Below, in pieces: positions 1 through 6,823 of a stretch of DNA of 33,285 bases. Each line of letters opens with the position of its first letter. The stretch's first letter is position 1. The translations under genes were made by a program, and so were the position numbers. The stretch spans positions 1 to 33,285 of the forward strand of contig NZ_JIBT01000033.1 of the NCBI RefSeq assembly GCF_001039575.1, read 5' to 3'. This stretch comes from Halomonas sp. PR-M31. GTDB taxonomy: Bacteria; Pseudomonadota; Gammaproteobacteria; Pseudomonadales; Halomonadaceae. A model generated the notes under the pieces. It saw only the letters and a program-made list of their open reading frames with translations. It had not been told where the DNA came from and ran no database searches.

Positions 1-1
1 G

Positions 2-1326
2 CGCCCTCGTCTCCAGCTAGCACTACCAGTGCACGGGAATCGGCACATGGCTGACCACTACGCCACTCTAAAGGACTATCGTCATACGCTGATACCGGAC
101 TGCGAGTGCTCAATGCAGATGCGGCACGACTCCCTGGAATCCTTGACTGCAAATGCGAACTCTACTGCGACCACGACTCGCAGCTGGCTATTGCCGATAC
201 GCGTGCAATACCGTGCCATGGGGTGCTGGCGTGAGCCATCAATCGAAATTCAGCACCCAGAACAGTCTTCACGTCGGCAGTATTTCGAGCCCGGCAGCAA
301 CGGCGAGCGCTATCTGGAGTTGGGTCAGCATACAGGCATTTCACCGCAAGGCATCAAACTCACCGCCCGGGACTGTCGTTTTACCATCAGCGGCGCTGCA
401 TTGGGTTTCGAGTGTCCCGATCTGAGCGCTGGACCCTTGCTGATCGTCGCGCCGCATCCAGACGATGCGGAGCTGGCTGCCTTTGGTCTTTATTCTTCTC
501 TCCCGGAACAGAGCTGGATTCTGACCCTTACCGCCGGTGAGTCGCTGGGTAGCTTGCGCAAGCAGTATCTGCGCGGACTCGATGACAAGAAAAGCGTTGC
601 CGTACACCGCAAAGGAGCAATACGCAGCTGGGATGCGGCCCACGTCGCCTCTCTTGGTGGAGTACCTGCTAACCAGTGCCTGATGCTGGGCTACGCCGAC
701 GGCACCTTGAGCACATTGCTTGAAGATCCGAAGGGCCTTTTTACGCCGTACTTTCGACGCTACAACGTTTCTGCGTTGCCTTCGGATACATGGGGCGGCA
801 AGGCGCAGGGGGAAAGCAATATCGTCGACGATATCCGGAGTGTGTTGCAGCGCGTTCAGCCCGCCACCATAGTCATGACGGACCCAGTGCTAGATCCACA
901 TCGCGATCATCGTGCAGCGGCGCTATTGACCTGGCAGGCGATTCAGTCAGCAAGCCACAGCCCGGATCAGCTGCTGCTCTATGCCAATCACTTTCATGGC
1001 ACCAATCTGTTTCCCTATGGCCCCCCGGACGCTATCAGCGCGTTGCCCCCGCCGTCGTCGAAACAGCATGAAGCGAATTTGCCGAACGCTTTTCTTGGCG
1101 CTGGCTATTATAGCCACCCATTGAGCCAGAGCAGGTGCGTCAAAAGCTGATTGCGCTGGATGCCATGCATGATCTGCAGTTGCGCATGCCTTTCGAGAAA
1201 ACACTGCGCCGTCGACTGCGCCATCGCCTGCTAGGCATCGAGTGGCCACTACCGGATCGCCATGCCTATTTTCGTAGCGCTGCCAAGGCCAATGAAGCCT
1301 TTCGCATGATAAAGCTGACGCCATAG
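2..1326 (+). CDS. PIG-L family deacetylase, 5' end outside window, one-base frame break near 1126
   Basis: The frame is open from base 2, so the gene very likely starts before the window. The PIG-L (LmbE-like) zinc deacetylase fold is marked by PHPDDAE (bases ~452-472), the metal-binding and catalytic motif, and by DPHRDH (bases ~893-910), the second metal/His motif. This family removes acetyl groups from N-acetylglucosamine-type substrates; the substrate here is unknown. The frame ends at 1150 after YYSHPLSQ, but the family's C-terminus continues in another frame (1135-1326: PEQVRQKLIALDAMHDLQL, ending FRMIKLTP). Inserting one C in the CC at 1126-1127 joins the two frames exactly. Either the gene is broken or the sequence has lost a base. 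The family assignment is firm, but whether the gene is intact is uncertain. The ATG codons at 29 and 47 are probably internal. Confidence 0.8.
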
Positions 1327-1389
1327 CCCTTAGCTACAGGCTCTTGGCGTCAGCAAGATCAGCGTTGGCCAGGTCTGTGATTCTTTCTC

Positions 1390-1842
1390 TCAGCCACCCA
1401 TTAACGAGGACATTGCTTTGTCCGCGATGGTGCCGCAGACCTTTTCGCCCATCTTGTCTTTGAGGCTGCTCAGATCGAAACTCTTGCCTTCTTCCTTGCC
1501 TTTTAGAATGCCGCTCATGCCTTGCTGGTAGCCTTCGTCTTCGGACGCTTTATCCTGCCCGCCAAGCTTGCCCAGCAATTTGTCCTTGGCAGTCTGGGTC
1601 GCGCTCTTGCTGTACCCTTGCTCCTGACAGTAGCCGAGCACGCCCGCTACGTTGCTCATGCTGCCAAGATCGAAAGAGCCGGAAGAGAGCGAACTCAAAA
1701 GAGAGCCGCCACCACCGGACGAACCGCCTGACATGAGACCGCCCGCTTTTTCCTTGACGCTATCCATGCTCGATGCCGAACTAACAGGTACCAAAGCGAC
1801 GGCGGCGATCAGCCCCGCGATGCAAGCAAGATGTTTGTTCAT
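1390..1842 (-). CDS. DUF2501 family secreted protein (YjjA-like)
   Basis: This 150-residue protein has an N-terminal Sec-type signal peptide (MNKHLACIAGLIAAVALV, cleavage near residue 23). A Gly/Ser-rich linker at about residues 34-56 follows. The conserved block contains NVAGVLGYCQEQGY, KDKLLGKLGG, GYQQGMSGILKG and the closing LKDKMGEKVCGTIADKAMSSL. These match DUF2501, the family of E. coli YjjA, whose function is unknown. The two cysteines, in GYC and KVC, may form a periplasmic disulfide. An AAGGAT ribosome-binding site precedes the ATG. The gene stands alone between the PIG-L gene and the outer-membrane protein gene. Family membership is confident; the role is not. Confidence 0.85.
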   Translation of the reverse strand: MNKHLACIAGLIAAVALVPVSSASSMDSVKEKAGGLMSGGSSGGGGSLLSSLSSGSFDLGSMSNVAGVLGYCQEQGYSKSATQTAKDKLLGKLGGQDKASEDEGYQQGMSGILKGKEEGKSFDLSSLKDKMGEKVCGTIADKAMSSLMGG

Positions 1843-2007
1843 ACAAAGAAATCCTTATCCGTATCGTTAATTGAACTATTGCTTCGTGAAGCGGGTTCAG
1901 CATGGCTGGTGTAACAGCCGTCTGTAAAGATAAGGAGAGTCGAGAAGAAAAAATATGGTGAAAAAGGACAAGGGTGTGGAGAGGGGAGTGGGAGCCGAGA
2001 ATAGAAA

Positions 2008-2027
2008 GGGAGCTGAACACAGCTCCC
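2008..2027 (-). terminator. Intrinsic terminator of the outer-membrane protein gene
   Basis: An 8-bp perfect stem (GGGAGCTG / CAGCTCCC) with a 4-nt loop lies 10 bases past the stop codon at 2038. On the minus strand it is followed by a T-rich stretch (TTTCTATTCTC). Confidence 0.65.
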
Positions 2028-2037
2028 TGCTGAGCGG

Positions 2038-2580
2038 TCAGAACTGGTAACTCACTCCGGCACTGATGGCGCTGACTTCGTAGTCGGACTTGTCTAGATA
2101 GGACATGTACTCAAGAGTTCCCGAGAATCGAGGTGAGAAGAAATTGACCTCACCGCCGACCCCGAAGGAGAACCCGGAATCGTCATCGCTTTCGGAACCG
2201 AAAGGAGTGTCAAGTGTTGCCTCTACTTGAGCAAAACCGGCCAAGGCGTAAATCGAGACATACTGAGTGACAGGCAAATGGCCAACCGCATAGGCGCCAA
2301 GAAGATTGTCGATCTCCGCCGTGGCATTGGCATCGTAACCATCGACGGTGACGTCATCGTCAGCAAGCCCCAGGCCTACACGCCCCTCGACGGAGAAGTA
2401 GTCGGTTAGATAATGGCCCAGGCGGCCCACCAGCATTGTAGGATCAGCCTCTACGTCGTAATCGTCTTCGTAGCTGACCCAGGCATGTTGAAGGCCGGCA
2501 TACGTTGTCCCGGCACTGCCAGCAAGCGCAGGGCTTGACATGAGCCCAACCAGAATAAGCACGCCAATTCTCGATTTCAT
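2038..2580 (-). CDS. Outer-membrane beta-barrel (porin/OmpA-like transmembrane domain) protein
   Basis: I place the start at the ATG at 2580 (180 residues) because MKSRIGVLILVGLMSSPALA is a clear signal peptide with an ALA cleavage site and AGGGA lies upstream. The frame is open further to 2643, but that extension looks non-coding. The mature part has alternating aromatic/hydrophobic strands (TYAGLQHAWVSY, FSVEGRVGLGL, YVSIYALAGFAQVEA, FSFGVGGEVNFF, FSGTLEYMSYL) and ends AGVSYQF, the C-terminal Phe typical of outer-membrane insertion. Size and pattern fit an 8-stranded OMP_b-brl/OmpW-like barrel. Periplasmic turns and loops are rich in Asp/Glu, as expected in a halophile. The gene is monocistronic with its own terminator. 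The transported or bound substrate cannot be inferred. Confidence 0.8.
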   Translation of the reverse strand: MKSRIGVLILVGLMSSPALAGSAGTTYAGLQHAWVSYEDDYDVEADPTMLVGRLGHYLTDYFSVEGRVGLGLADDDVTVDGYDANATAEIDNLLGAYAVGHLPVTQYVSIYALAGFAQVEATLDTPFGSESDDDSGFSFGVGGEVNFFSPRFSGTLEYMSYLDKSDYEVSAISAGVSYQF

Positions 2581-2782
2581 TTTTATGATCCCTGCAATAA
2601 TAGATACGCTGTAGCCGACCATCGGAGTGATAGAGACGCCCATGGCCGTAGTGAAATAAAAGCGGATCGATGATAGCGCTGCGGGATCACATCAAAATGT
2701 TAAATAGAGACGCTCGACAGCGCTAACTTAATGTTTTGCAGAGGATGAAGGGGGGATCAGAAGAAAATGAGTTGGGAACAGA

Positions 2783-2804
2783 AAACGTCATACATTCGAC
2801 GTTT
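2783..2804 (-). terminator. Probable terminator after tRNA-Ser
   Basis: On the minus strand, AAACGTC pairs with GACGTTT around an 8-nt loop, and the stem runs into TTTTCTG. It begins 12 bases after the tRNA 3' end. The stem is AT-rich, so confidence is moderate. Confidence 0.45.
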
Positions 2805-2815
2805 GAATTCAAAAG

Positions 2816-2906
2816 TGGCGGAGGGACAGGGATTCGAACCCTGGAAGGGCTATAAACCCTTGCCGGTTTTCAAGACCGGTGCATTCAACCGCTCTGCCAT
2901 CCCTCC
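2816..2906 (-). tRNA. tRNA-Ser (anticodon TGA)
   Basis: On the minus strand the gene starts GGAGGGATGGCAGAGCGG and ends CCCTCCGCCA, giving a 7-bp acceptor stem and an encoded CCA. The anticodon arm reads CCGGTCTTGAAAACCGG with TGA in the loop. A long variable arm (AAGGGTTTATAGCCCTT) is typical of class II serine tRNAs. The T arm is CAGGGTTCGAATCCCTG. At 91 nt it is normal for tRNA-Ser. It decodes UCA, and UCG/UCU by wobble. Confidence 0.97.
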
Positions 2907-2921
2907 GGCTCACGGCGCTAG

Positions 2922-2949
2922 ATACTACCAATTTCAGCTGGTGCGTCAA
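2922..2949 (-). promoter_or_regulatory. Sigma-70-type promoter of tRNA-Ser
   Basis: On the minus strand, TTGACG (-35, 2944-2949), a 16-bp spacer and TAGTAT (-10, 2922-2927) precede the tRNA by about 15 bases. A GC-rich discriminator (CTAGCGCCG) follows, as is usual for stringently controlled stable-RNA promoters. Confidence 0.6.
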
Positions 2950-3101
2950 GAGGCTTCGCAATCAGAGGGTTAAACCTCCTGTTTTCAGCTAGGCTGGGAC
3001 GAGCGATGGCAGCACGATTCCTGGGTGATCAACCAGCACCGTTTTCGAACCAGTGGTTCCAGGGGTAATCTGTTTTCACGAAGGCGAAATAGGAGCAAGG
3101 C

Positions 3102-3395
3102 ATGTCAAACAACATTACCCGGGTACCTGTAGAGCAGGTCTACGGCCTTCAGCTGGCGGACTTGCATGTCGTAGGCGCCGTAGGTCGTCACGATGACTCT
3201 CATCGCTATATCGAGTTGATGAACGACCCTCAGCACATGCCACTCGACGGAACCGATGGCGTTGGGGAGACGTCCAGCTTACTGCTGGTCGAAGTCGATG
3301 ATCCAAACGATCCGGAATGCTTACGTAACGCAATAGATGTCTTGATGGAGCATGAGTATTTCGAGCAACGCCATCATCACTTCAAACAGTATTAA
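3102..3395 (+). CDS. Small acidic protein of unknown function
   Basis: The frame encodes 97 residues beginning MSNNITRVPVEQVYGLQLAD, with an AGGAG ribosome-binding site 7 bases before the ATG. I do not recognise the family. It has no signal peptide or membrane segment. It is rich in Asp/Glu and His (HEYFEQRHHHFKQY at the C-terminus), and its middle (SSLLLVEVDDPNDPE) could form a beta strand followed by a helix (CLRNAIDVLMEHEYF). The strong ribosome-binding site, acidic composition and lack of a competing frame support a real gene. It lies alone between tRNA-Ser and another small unknown gene on the same strand, 135 bases away. Confidence 0.65.
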   Translation: MSNNITRVPVEQVYGLQLADLHVVGAVGRHDDSHRYIELMNDPQHMPLDGTDGVGETSSLLLVEVDDPNDPECLRNAIDVLMEHEYFEQRHHHFKQY

Positions 3396-3530
3396 TGACA
3401 GGCTGCTGCAAGTCAGCGGACTTACTGAAGTGTAATGGCCTCTTGTACGGTCAGCGTCCTGCTTGACATGACTGCTATCATCATTGACGGTTGACTCAAT
3501 CCATTAAGGAAAAGGCAAAAGGAGCACGAC

Positions 3531-3806
3531 ATGGACATCACGATCCTTAACACCGGCGAAGACAACGACGACTTTCATAGTCTGGCTGCGGGAGAGCAGG
3601 GCTCGACCTTGCGTAAAGCCGGCAAGGACTTTATCGGTAGCAAGAATCTCTCGGAAAACCAGCTGCGCGACATGCAGCAAAACGATGAGCAGGCGTTCAA
3701 GCAGCTGGAAGAGGAGATGACCCGACACGCCATGGAAGTGACCAATGTGCCTCACAACGTCTCAATCACACTGCGTTTGAATCTCGAGGGTTCCATGAAG
3801 CCCTGA
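3531..3806 (+). CDS. Small acidic, helical protein of unknown function
   Basis: The frame encodes 91 residues with a strong AAGGAG site before the ATG and an intrinsic terminator 30 bases after the stop. No family is recognised. Residues ~40-70 (SENQLRDMQQNDEQAFKQLE) look like a charged amphipathic helix or short coiled coil. The C-terminal part (NVSITLRLNLEG) is strand-like. There is no signal peptide or membrane segment. The protein is acidic and probably cytoplasmic. It may be transcribed alone or with the preceding small gene. The good translation and termination signals make it a likely real gene despite its size. Confidence 0.65.
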   Translation: MDITILNTGEDNDDFHSLAAGEQGSTLRKAGKDFIGSKNLSENQLRDMQQNDEQAFKQLEEEMTRHAMEVTNVPHNVSITLRLNLEGSMKP

Positions 3807-3835
3807 GCCTGGTTGGAAAATACGAGACGAATGTG

Positions 3836-3861
3836 AAGAACCTCGCCAGGCGAGGTTCTTT
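3836..3861 (+). terminator. Intrinsic terminator
   Basis: A near-perfect 12-bp inverted repeat (AAGAACCTCGCC / GGCGAGGTTCTT) sits 30 bases after the small gene ending at 3806. It is symmetrical enough to act in both directions, although the T-tract is short. Confidence 0.7.
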
Positions 3862-3973
3862 GCCATGGCAAGCCTTTCGATCCAAACGTTGAGGCTTAGG
3901 CACTTGCGCAGGGAACGTTCTGTCGGCATTCTTGGTCTATTGTATGTATCCCAACCTCTAGGAGCTTAACTCC

Positions 3974-4645
3974 ATGGCTTATCAGCAGTCGTCGCATGTG
4001 ACTGAGCGCCAGACTAGTGCGGTCAGTACCAATAAGGTTCTGCGTAACACTTACATGCTTCTGGCAATGACGCTGCTCTTCTCTGCCGTCACTGCCGGAG
4101 CCGCCATGGCCATGGGTGTCGGTCAGATGAACATTTTCGTGTTCTTCATCGGTGCCTATGGTCTGATGTTCCTGGTCCACAAGACCGCCAACTCCGCGAT
4201 GGGTCTGCTCGCAACCTTCGCCTTTACCGGTTTCATGGGTTTCACCCTAGGGCCAGTATTGAGTCTGTATCTCTCCATACCCAATGGCGCGCAGCTGGTG
4301 ATGACCGCGCTTGCCATGACTGGGGCGACCTTCCTTGGCCTCTCCGCCGTTGCGTTGATTACCAAGAAGGATTTCAGCTTCCTGGGTAATTTCCTGCTAG
4401 CAGGCGCCATCGTGCTGATCCTGGCAATGGTCGTGGCAATGATCTTTAATATCACTGCCCTGGCTCTGGCGGTCTCTGCAGGTTTCGTGCTGTTCTCCTC
4501 TGCGGTGATTCTGTATCAGACCAGTGAGATCGTGCATAGAGCCGGCGAGACCAACTACATCCTGGCGGCCATTACGCTCTATGTCTCGATCTACAACCTG
4601 TTCATCAGCCTGCTGTCCATCCTGGGTGTGATGAACAACGATTGA
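3974..4645 (+). CDS. yccA: Bax inhibitor-1/YccA family inner-membrane protein
   Basis: This 223-residue protein has seven predicted membrane helices after a short polar N-terminus. The first is at about 27-47 (NTYMLLAMTLLFSAVTAGAA) and the last at about 196-218 (AAITLYVSIYNLFISLLSIL). The length and the motifs GLSAVALITKKDFSFLGNFL, SSAVILYQTSEIVH and YILAAITLYVSIYNLF are hallmarks of BI-1/YccA. In E. coli, YccA interacts with and modulates the FtsH protease; eukaryotic relatives are calcium-leak channels. AGGAG lies 9 bases before the ATG, and a strong terminator follows the stop, so the gene is monocistronic. The next genes are tusDCBE, as I recall for pseudomonads. In E. coli yccA also neighbours tusE. 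Confidence 0.93.
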   Translation: MAYQQSSHVTERQTSAVSTNKVLRNTYMLLAMTLLFSAVTAGAAMAMGVGQMNIFVFFIGAYGLMFLVHKTANSAMGLLATFAFTGFMGFTLGPVLSLYLSIPNGAQLVMTALAMTGATFLGLSAVALITKKDFSFLGNFLLAGAIVLILAMVVAMIFNITALALAVSAGFVLFSSAVILYQTSEIVHRAGETNYILAAITLYVSIYNLFISLLSILGVMNND

Positions 4646-4670
4646 TCGATTGAAGTAGGTTGTTTTATAA

Positions 4671-4700
4671 GGCCCCGCCTACCAAGGCGGGGCCGCTTTG
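4671..4700 (+). terminator. Strong intrinsic terminator of yccA
   Basis: GGCCCCGCCT pairs with AGGCGGGGCC around a 4-nt loop (ACCA), followed by GCTTTGTTTT. It separates yccA from tusD. Confidence 0.85.
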
Positions 4701-4734
4701 TTTTGAATCTGTCGTCGCGGAGTAATAGTGGGTC

Positions 4735-5127
4735 ATGCGCTATGCACTACTTGTTCAAGGCGCCCCGTACAGCCATCAGGCAGCGCATTCGGCGCTGAGG
4801 TTTGCGTCAGCGTTGATTGATCGGGGGCATCGACTCGAGACGGTGTTTTTCTATCATGATGGTGTCTACAACGCTCAGCGGCTGGCAACGCCACCTCAGG
4901 ATGAGCCGCATTTGGTCGAAGCCTGGCAGCGCTTGCATCATGAGCAGGGCACTGCGCTGTTGGTTTGTGTCGCCGCAGCGCTGAAGCGCGGTGTAATCGA
5001 TGAGCGTGAATCAAGGCGCCATGGCAAACAAGGCCATAGCCTCGCAGCATCTTTTGAGCTTACCGGCGTGGGTCAACTGATCGAAGCCGCAATGACCCAT
5101 GATCGTCTGGTCACTTTTTCACCCTAG
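4735..5127 (+). CDS. tusD: Sulfurtransferase complex subunit TusD
   Basis: TusD is part of the TusBCD hexamer that takes persulfide sulfur from TusA and hands it to TusE for 2-thiolation of U34 in tRNA-Lys, -Glu and -Gln. This 130-residue DsrE-like protein begins MRYALLVQGAPYSHQAAHSA, has the family VFFYHDGVYNA motif, and carries the catalytic cysteine at residue 78 (ALLVCVAAALKRGV), the same number as in E. coli. The C-terminus (GVGQLIEAAMTHDRLVTF) is also typical. It is the first gene of tusDCBE, with tusC 7 bases downstream. It acts in the cytoplasm. Confidence 0.95.
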   Translation: MRYALLVQGAPYSHQAAHSALRFASALIDRGHRLETVFFYHDGVYNAQRLATPPQDEPHLVEAWQRLHHEQGTALLVCVAAALKRGVIDERESRRHGKQGHSLAASFELTGVGQLIEAAMTHDRLVTFSP

Positions 5128-5134
5128 GTGTTGA

Positions 5135-5509
5135 ATGGATAACGAGGATTCGACAAAGACCATGCTCGTAGTGCTTCGCCACGCCCCTCATGGCAGTAGC
5201 TGGCTGCGTGAAGGATTGGATGTGGCGCTGGTGGGTGCCGCCTTTGGTCAGACGGTTGATCTTTTGTTTCTGGGCGATGGCGTGCAGGCGCTTGTGAAAG
5301 GCCAGCAACAAGGGCCACTGGGCCAGAAGGGAACGCATCCGACGTTGGATATGCTCGCCATGTACGATATCGATACACTGCTGGTCGATGCTGAATCTCT
5401 CGCACAACGCGGCATGACCGAAGCGGATTTACAGTTACCCGTGACGTTAGTTACCGCTTCTCAGTTACCTCATTTATTCTCTCGTCATGCCTCGGTGTTC
5501 AATTTCTAG
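5135..5509 (+). CDS. tusC: Sulfurtransferase complex subunit TusC
   Basis: TusC is the second DsrE-like subunit of the TusBCD sulfur-relay complex and has a structural rather than cysteine-relay role. The 124 residues contain APHGSSWLREGLDVALVGAAF, the family N-terminal motif, then VDLLFLGDGVQALVKGQ, MYDIDTLLVDAESLAQRG and a C-terminal VFNF like the aromatic end of E. coli TusC. An AGGTG site precedes the ATG, 7 bases after tusD. An 80-base gap separates it from tusB, unusually loose for this operon. I see no convincing promoter or terminator in that gap. Confidence 0.93.
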   Translation: MDNEDSTKTMLVVLRHAPHGSSWLREGLDVALVGAAFGQTVDLLFLGDGVQALVKGQQQGPLGQKGTHPTLDMLAMYDIDTLLVDAESLAQRGMTEADLQLPVTLVTASQLPHLFSRHASVFNF

Positions 5510-5589
5510 TGTTTGATACCACAGCTTGGAAATTGGGGTCGGATGCAAGAAAGTGGATAAACAAATTTTAGCGTAAGGAACGATTGCTG

Positions 5590-5880
5590 ATGCAGCTGCA
5601 TTTGCTCAATCGCTCTGTGGCTTCGAGTCATGTGTACCGAGACGCACTGCGAGCCATGGGGGATGATGATTATCTACTATTGATCGAGGATGGCGTCTAC
5701 GGGGCTGTAGCGCCTCTGGTCGAGCATTTTTCGTCGATTGCTGGGCGTCTTTTCGCGCTGCGTGAGGATCTGGAGTCTCGGGGGCTGGAAGAGCGATGCG
5801 CTGAATCCGTCATCGTGGTGGATACGGAGGGATTCGTGCAGTTGACCGAAGAAACCGAACGAACGGTGAGCTGGTTCTAA
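5590..5880 (+). CDS. tusB: Sulfurtransferase complex subunit TusB
   Basis: TusB is the third, small subunit of TusBCD (DsrH family). I chose the ATG at 5590 because AAGGAA (5575-5580) lies 9 bases before it. A TTG six bases earlier in frame is too close to that site. The protein (about 96 residues) begins MQLHLLNRSVASS, matching the family's MLH.L.RSP start. It contains DDDYLLLIEDGVYGAV and LREDLESRGL, the counterparts of E. coli LLLLQDGV and LNEDLIARGL. Its last base is shared with the first base of the tusE start codon, indicating translational coupling. Confidence 0.92.
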   Translation: MQLHLLNRSVASSHVYRDALRAMGDDDYLLLIEDGVYGAVAPLVEHFSSIAGRLFALREDLESRGLEERCAESVIVVDTEGFVQLTEETERTVSWF

Positions 5881-6233
5881 TGACGAACACAACGACTACA
5901 CGCTGCCTGCGGGTCGGGAATCGAGAAATCGCCCTGGACCCGGAAGGCTATCTGATTAATCTCTCGGACTGGACGCCGGTCGTGGCCGAAGCGCTGGCAA
6001 GTGAGGAGGGGCGTGTGCTGACCCAGGAGCATTGGGAAGTCATTGATGTGCTGCGTGATTTCTATGCGCGCTTCGAGATGGCGCCGGCCATGCGCCCCCT
6101 GGTCAAGGCGGTGGGCCAGGCTCTAGGCGCTGAGAAAGGCAAGTCTTTGCATTTGATGAAGCTGTTTCCCGAAAGCCCGGCCAAAGTCGGTGCCAGGCTG
6201 GCAGGATTACCCAAGCCGACCAACTGTTTATGA
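5880..6233 (+). CDS. tusE: TusE/DsrC/DsvC family sulfur relay protein
   Basis: TusE accepts sulfur from TusD and passes it to MnmA bound to tRNA. The 117 residues show the DsrC fold motifs LDPEGYLINLSDWTPVVAEALA, LTQEHWEVIDVLRDFYARF and LMKLFPESPAKVGARLAGLPKP. The essential penultimate cysteine is present in the C-terminal NCL. The upstream second cysteine of dissimilatory DsrC is absent (RLAGLPKP has none), so this is the tRNA-modification type. Its start overlaps the tusB stop (TAATG). The UGA stop is in the same frame as the following acpH reading frame. Confidence 0.94.
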   Translation: MTNTTTTRCLRVGNREIALDPEGYLINLSDWTPVVAEALASEEGRVLTQEHWEVIDVLRDFYARFEMAPAMRPLVKAVGQALGAEKGKSLHLMKLFPESPAKVGARLAGLPKPTNCL

Positions 6234-6257
6234 GAAACCAGCGATGAGGCGAGCACT

Positions 6258-6818
6258 CTGAATTTTCTGGCTCATGCCTGGCTTGCCCGTGGCGGCAACG
6301 ACGGCTTTCTCTACGGCAATCTGATTGCGGATGGGGTCAAGGGCAGCGATCTTGGCAACTGGCCGCAGGACATTGCTGAGGGCATACGTCATCATCGGCG
6401 GGTGGATGCAGTGGTCGATGCCCACCCGGTGATTCTTGATGCCCGGGCCAGGGCGCCAAGAGAAGGGCGGCGCTATGTGGGCATCGCTTTGGATCTGGTC
6501 TGGGATCATTTCGTTGCCCGTGACCGTATAGAAGACAGCGCCAATCAGGCTCTGATCAAGCGCTGCTACCGGCTACTCGATGCGCGTCCAGCACCTGCGC
6601 GGTTGGAGCGCATGATGCCGGTGCTAGTTGCTCAGGACTGGTTGAACGGCTATGCGGATTTTGGTTTCACCTGCAGCGCCGTGGCAGGCATAGGACGGCG
6701 GTTGTCAGGCCCCAACCGCCTGGCAGAACTCGTGCCCTGGCTTGAAGCCGACTACGCTACTCTCGAAGAGGATTTTATTCGGCTGTGGCCGGAGCTGAAC
6801 CGCCAACTGGGGGTCTAG
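6258..6818 (+). CDS. acpH: ACP phosphodiesterase (DUF479 family), apparent CTG start
   Basis: AcpH removes the 4'-phosphopantetheine arm from acyl carrier protein. The family begins MNFLAHAWLARGG; here that start lies at CTG 6258 with no ATG available in frame before ATG 6402, which would cut off the conserved N-terminus. Family motifs FLYGNLIADGVKGSD, GIRHHRRVDAVVDAHPV and ALDLVWDHFVARD carry the metal-binding His/Asp residues and all lie in the 186-residue version. A GAGGCG stretch 6-12 bases before CTG could serve as ribosome-binding site. Either the gene uses a rare CTG start or a base is wrong here. It follows tusE by 24 bases and converges on moeA with only 5 bases between the stops. 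Confidence 0.82.
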   Translation: MNFLAHAWLARGGNDGFLYGNLIADGVKGSDLGNWPQDIAEGIRHHRRVDAVVDAHPVILDARARAPREGRRYVGIALDLVWDHFVARDRIEDSANQALIKRCYRLLDARPAPARLERMMPVLVAQDWLNGYADFGFTCSAVAGIGRRLSGPNRLAELVPWLEADYATLEEDFIRLWPELNRQLGV

Positions 6819-6823
6819 GTCAG

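Noticed and set aside
1781-2020. 79-residue minus-strand frame
   Set aside because: Low-complexity translation of the pyrimidine-rich intergenic strand, overlapping the DUF2501 start and the terminator.
2581-2643. N-terminal extension of the outer-membrane protein
   Set aside because: The signal peptide begins at ATG 2580 with AGGGA upstream; the extension would place it internally.
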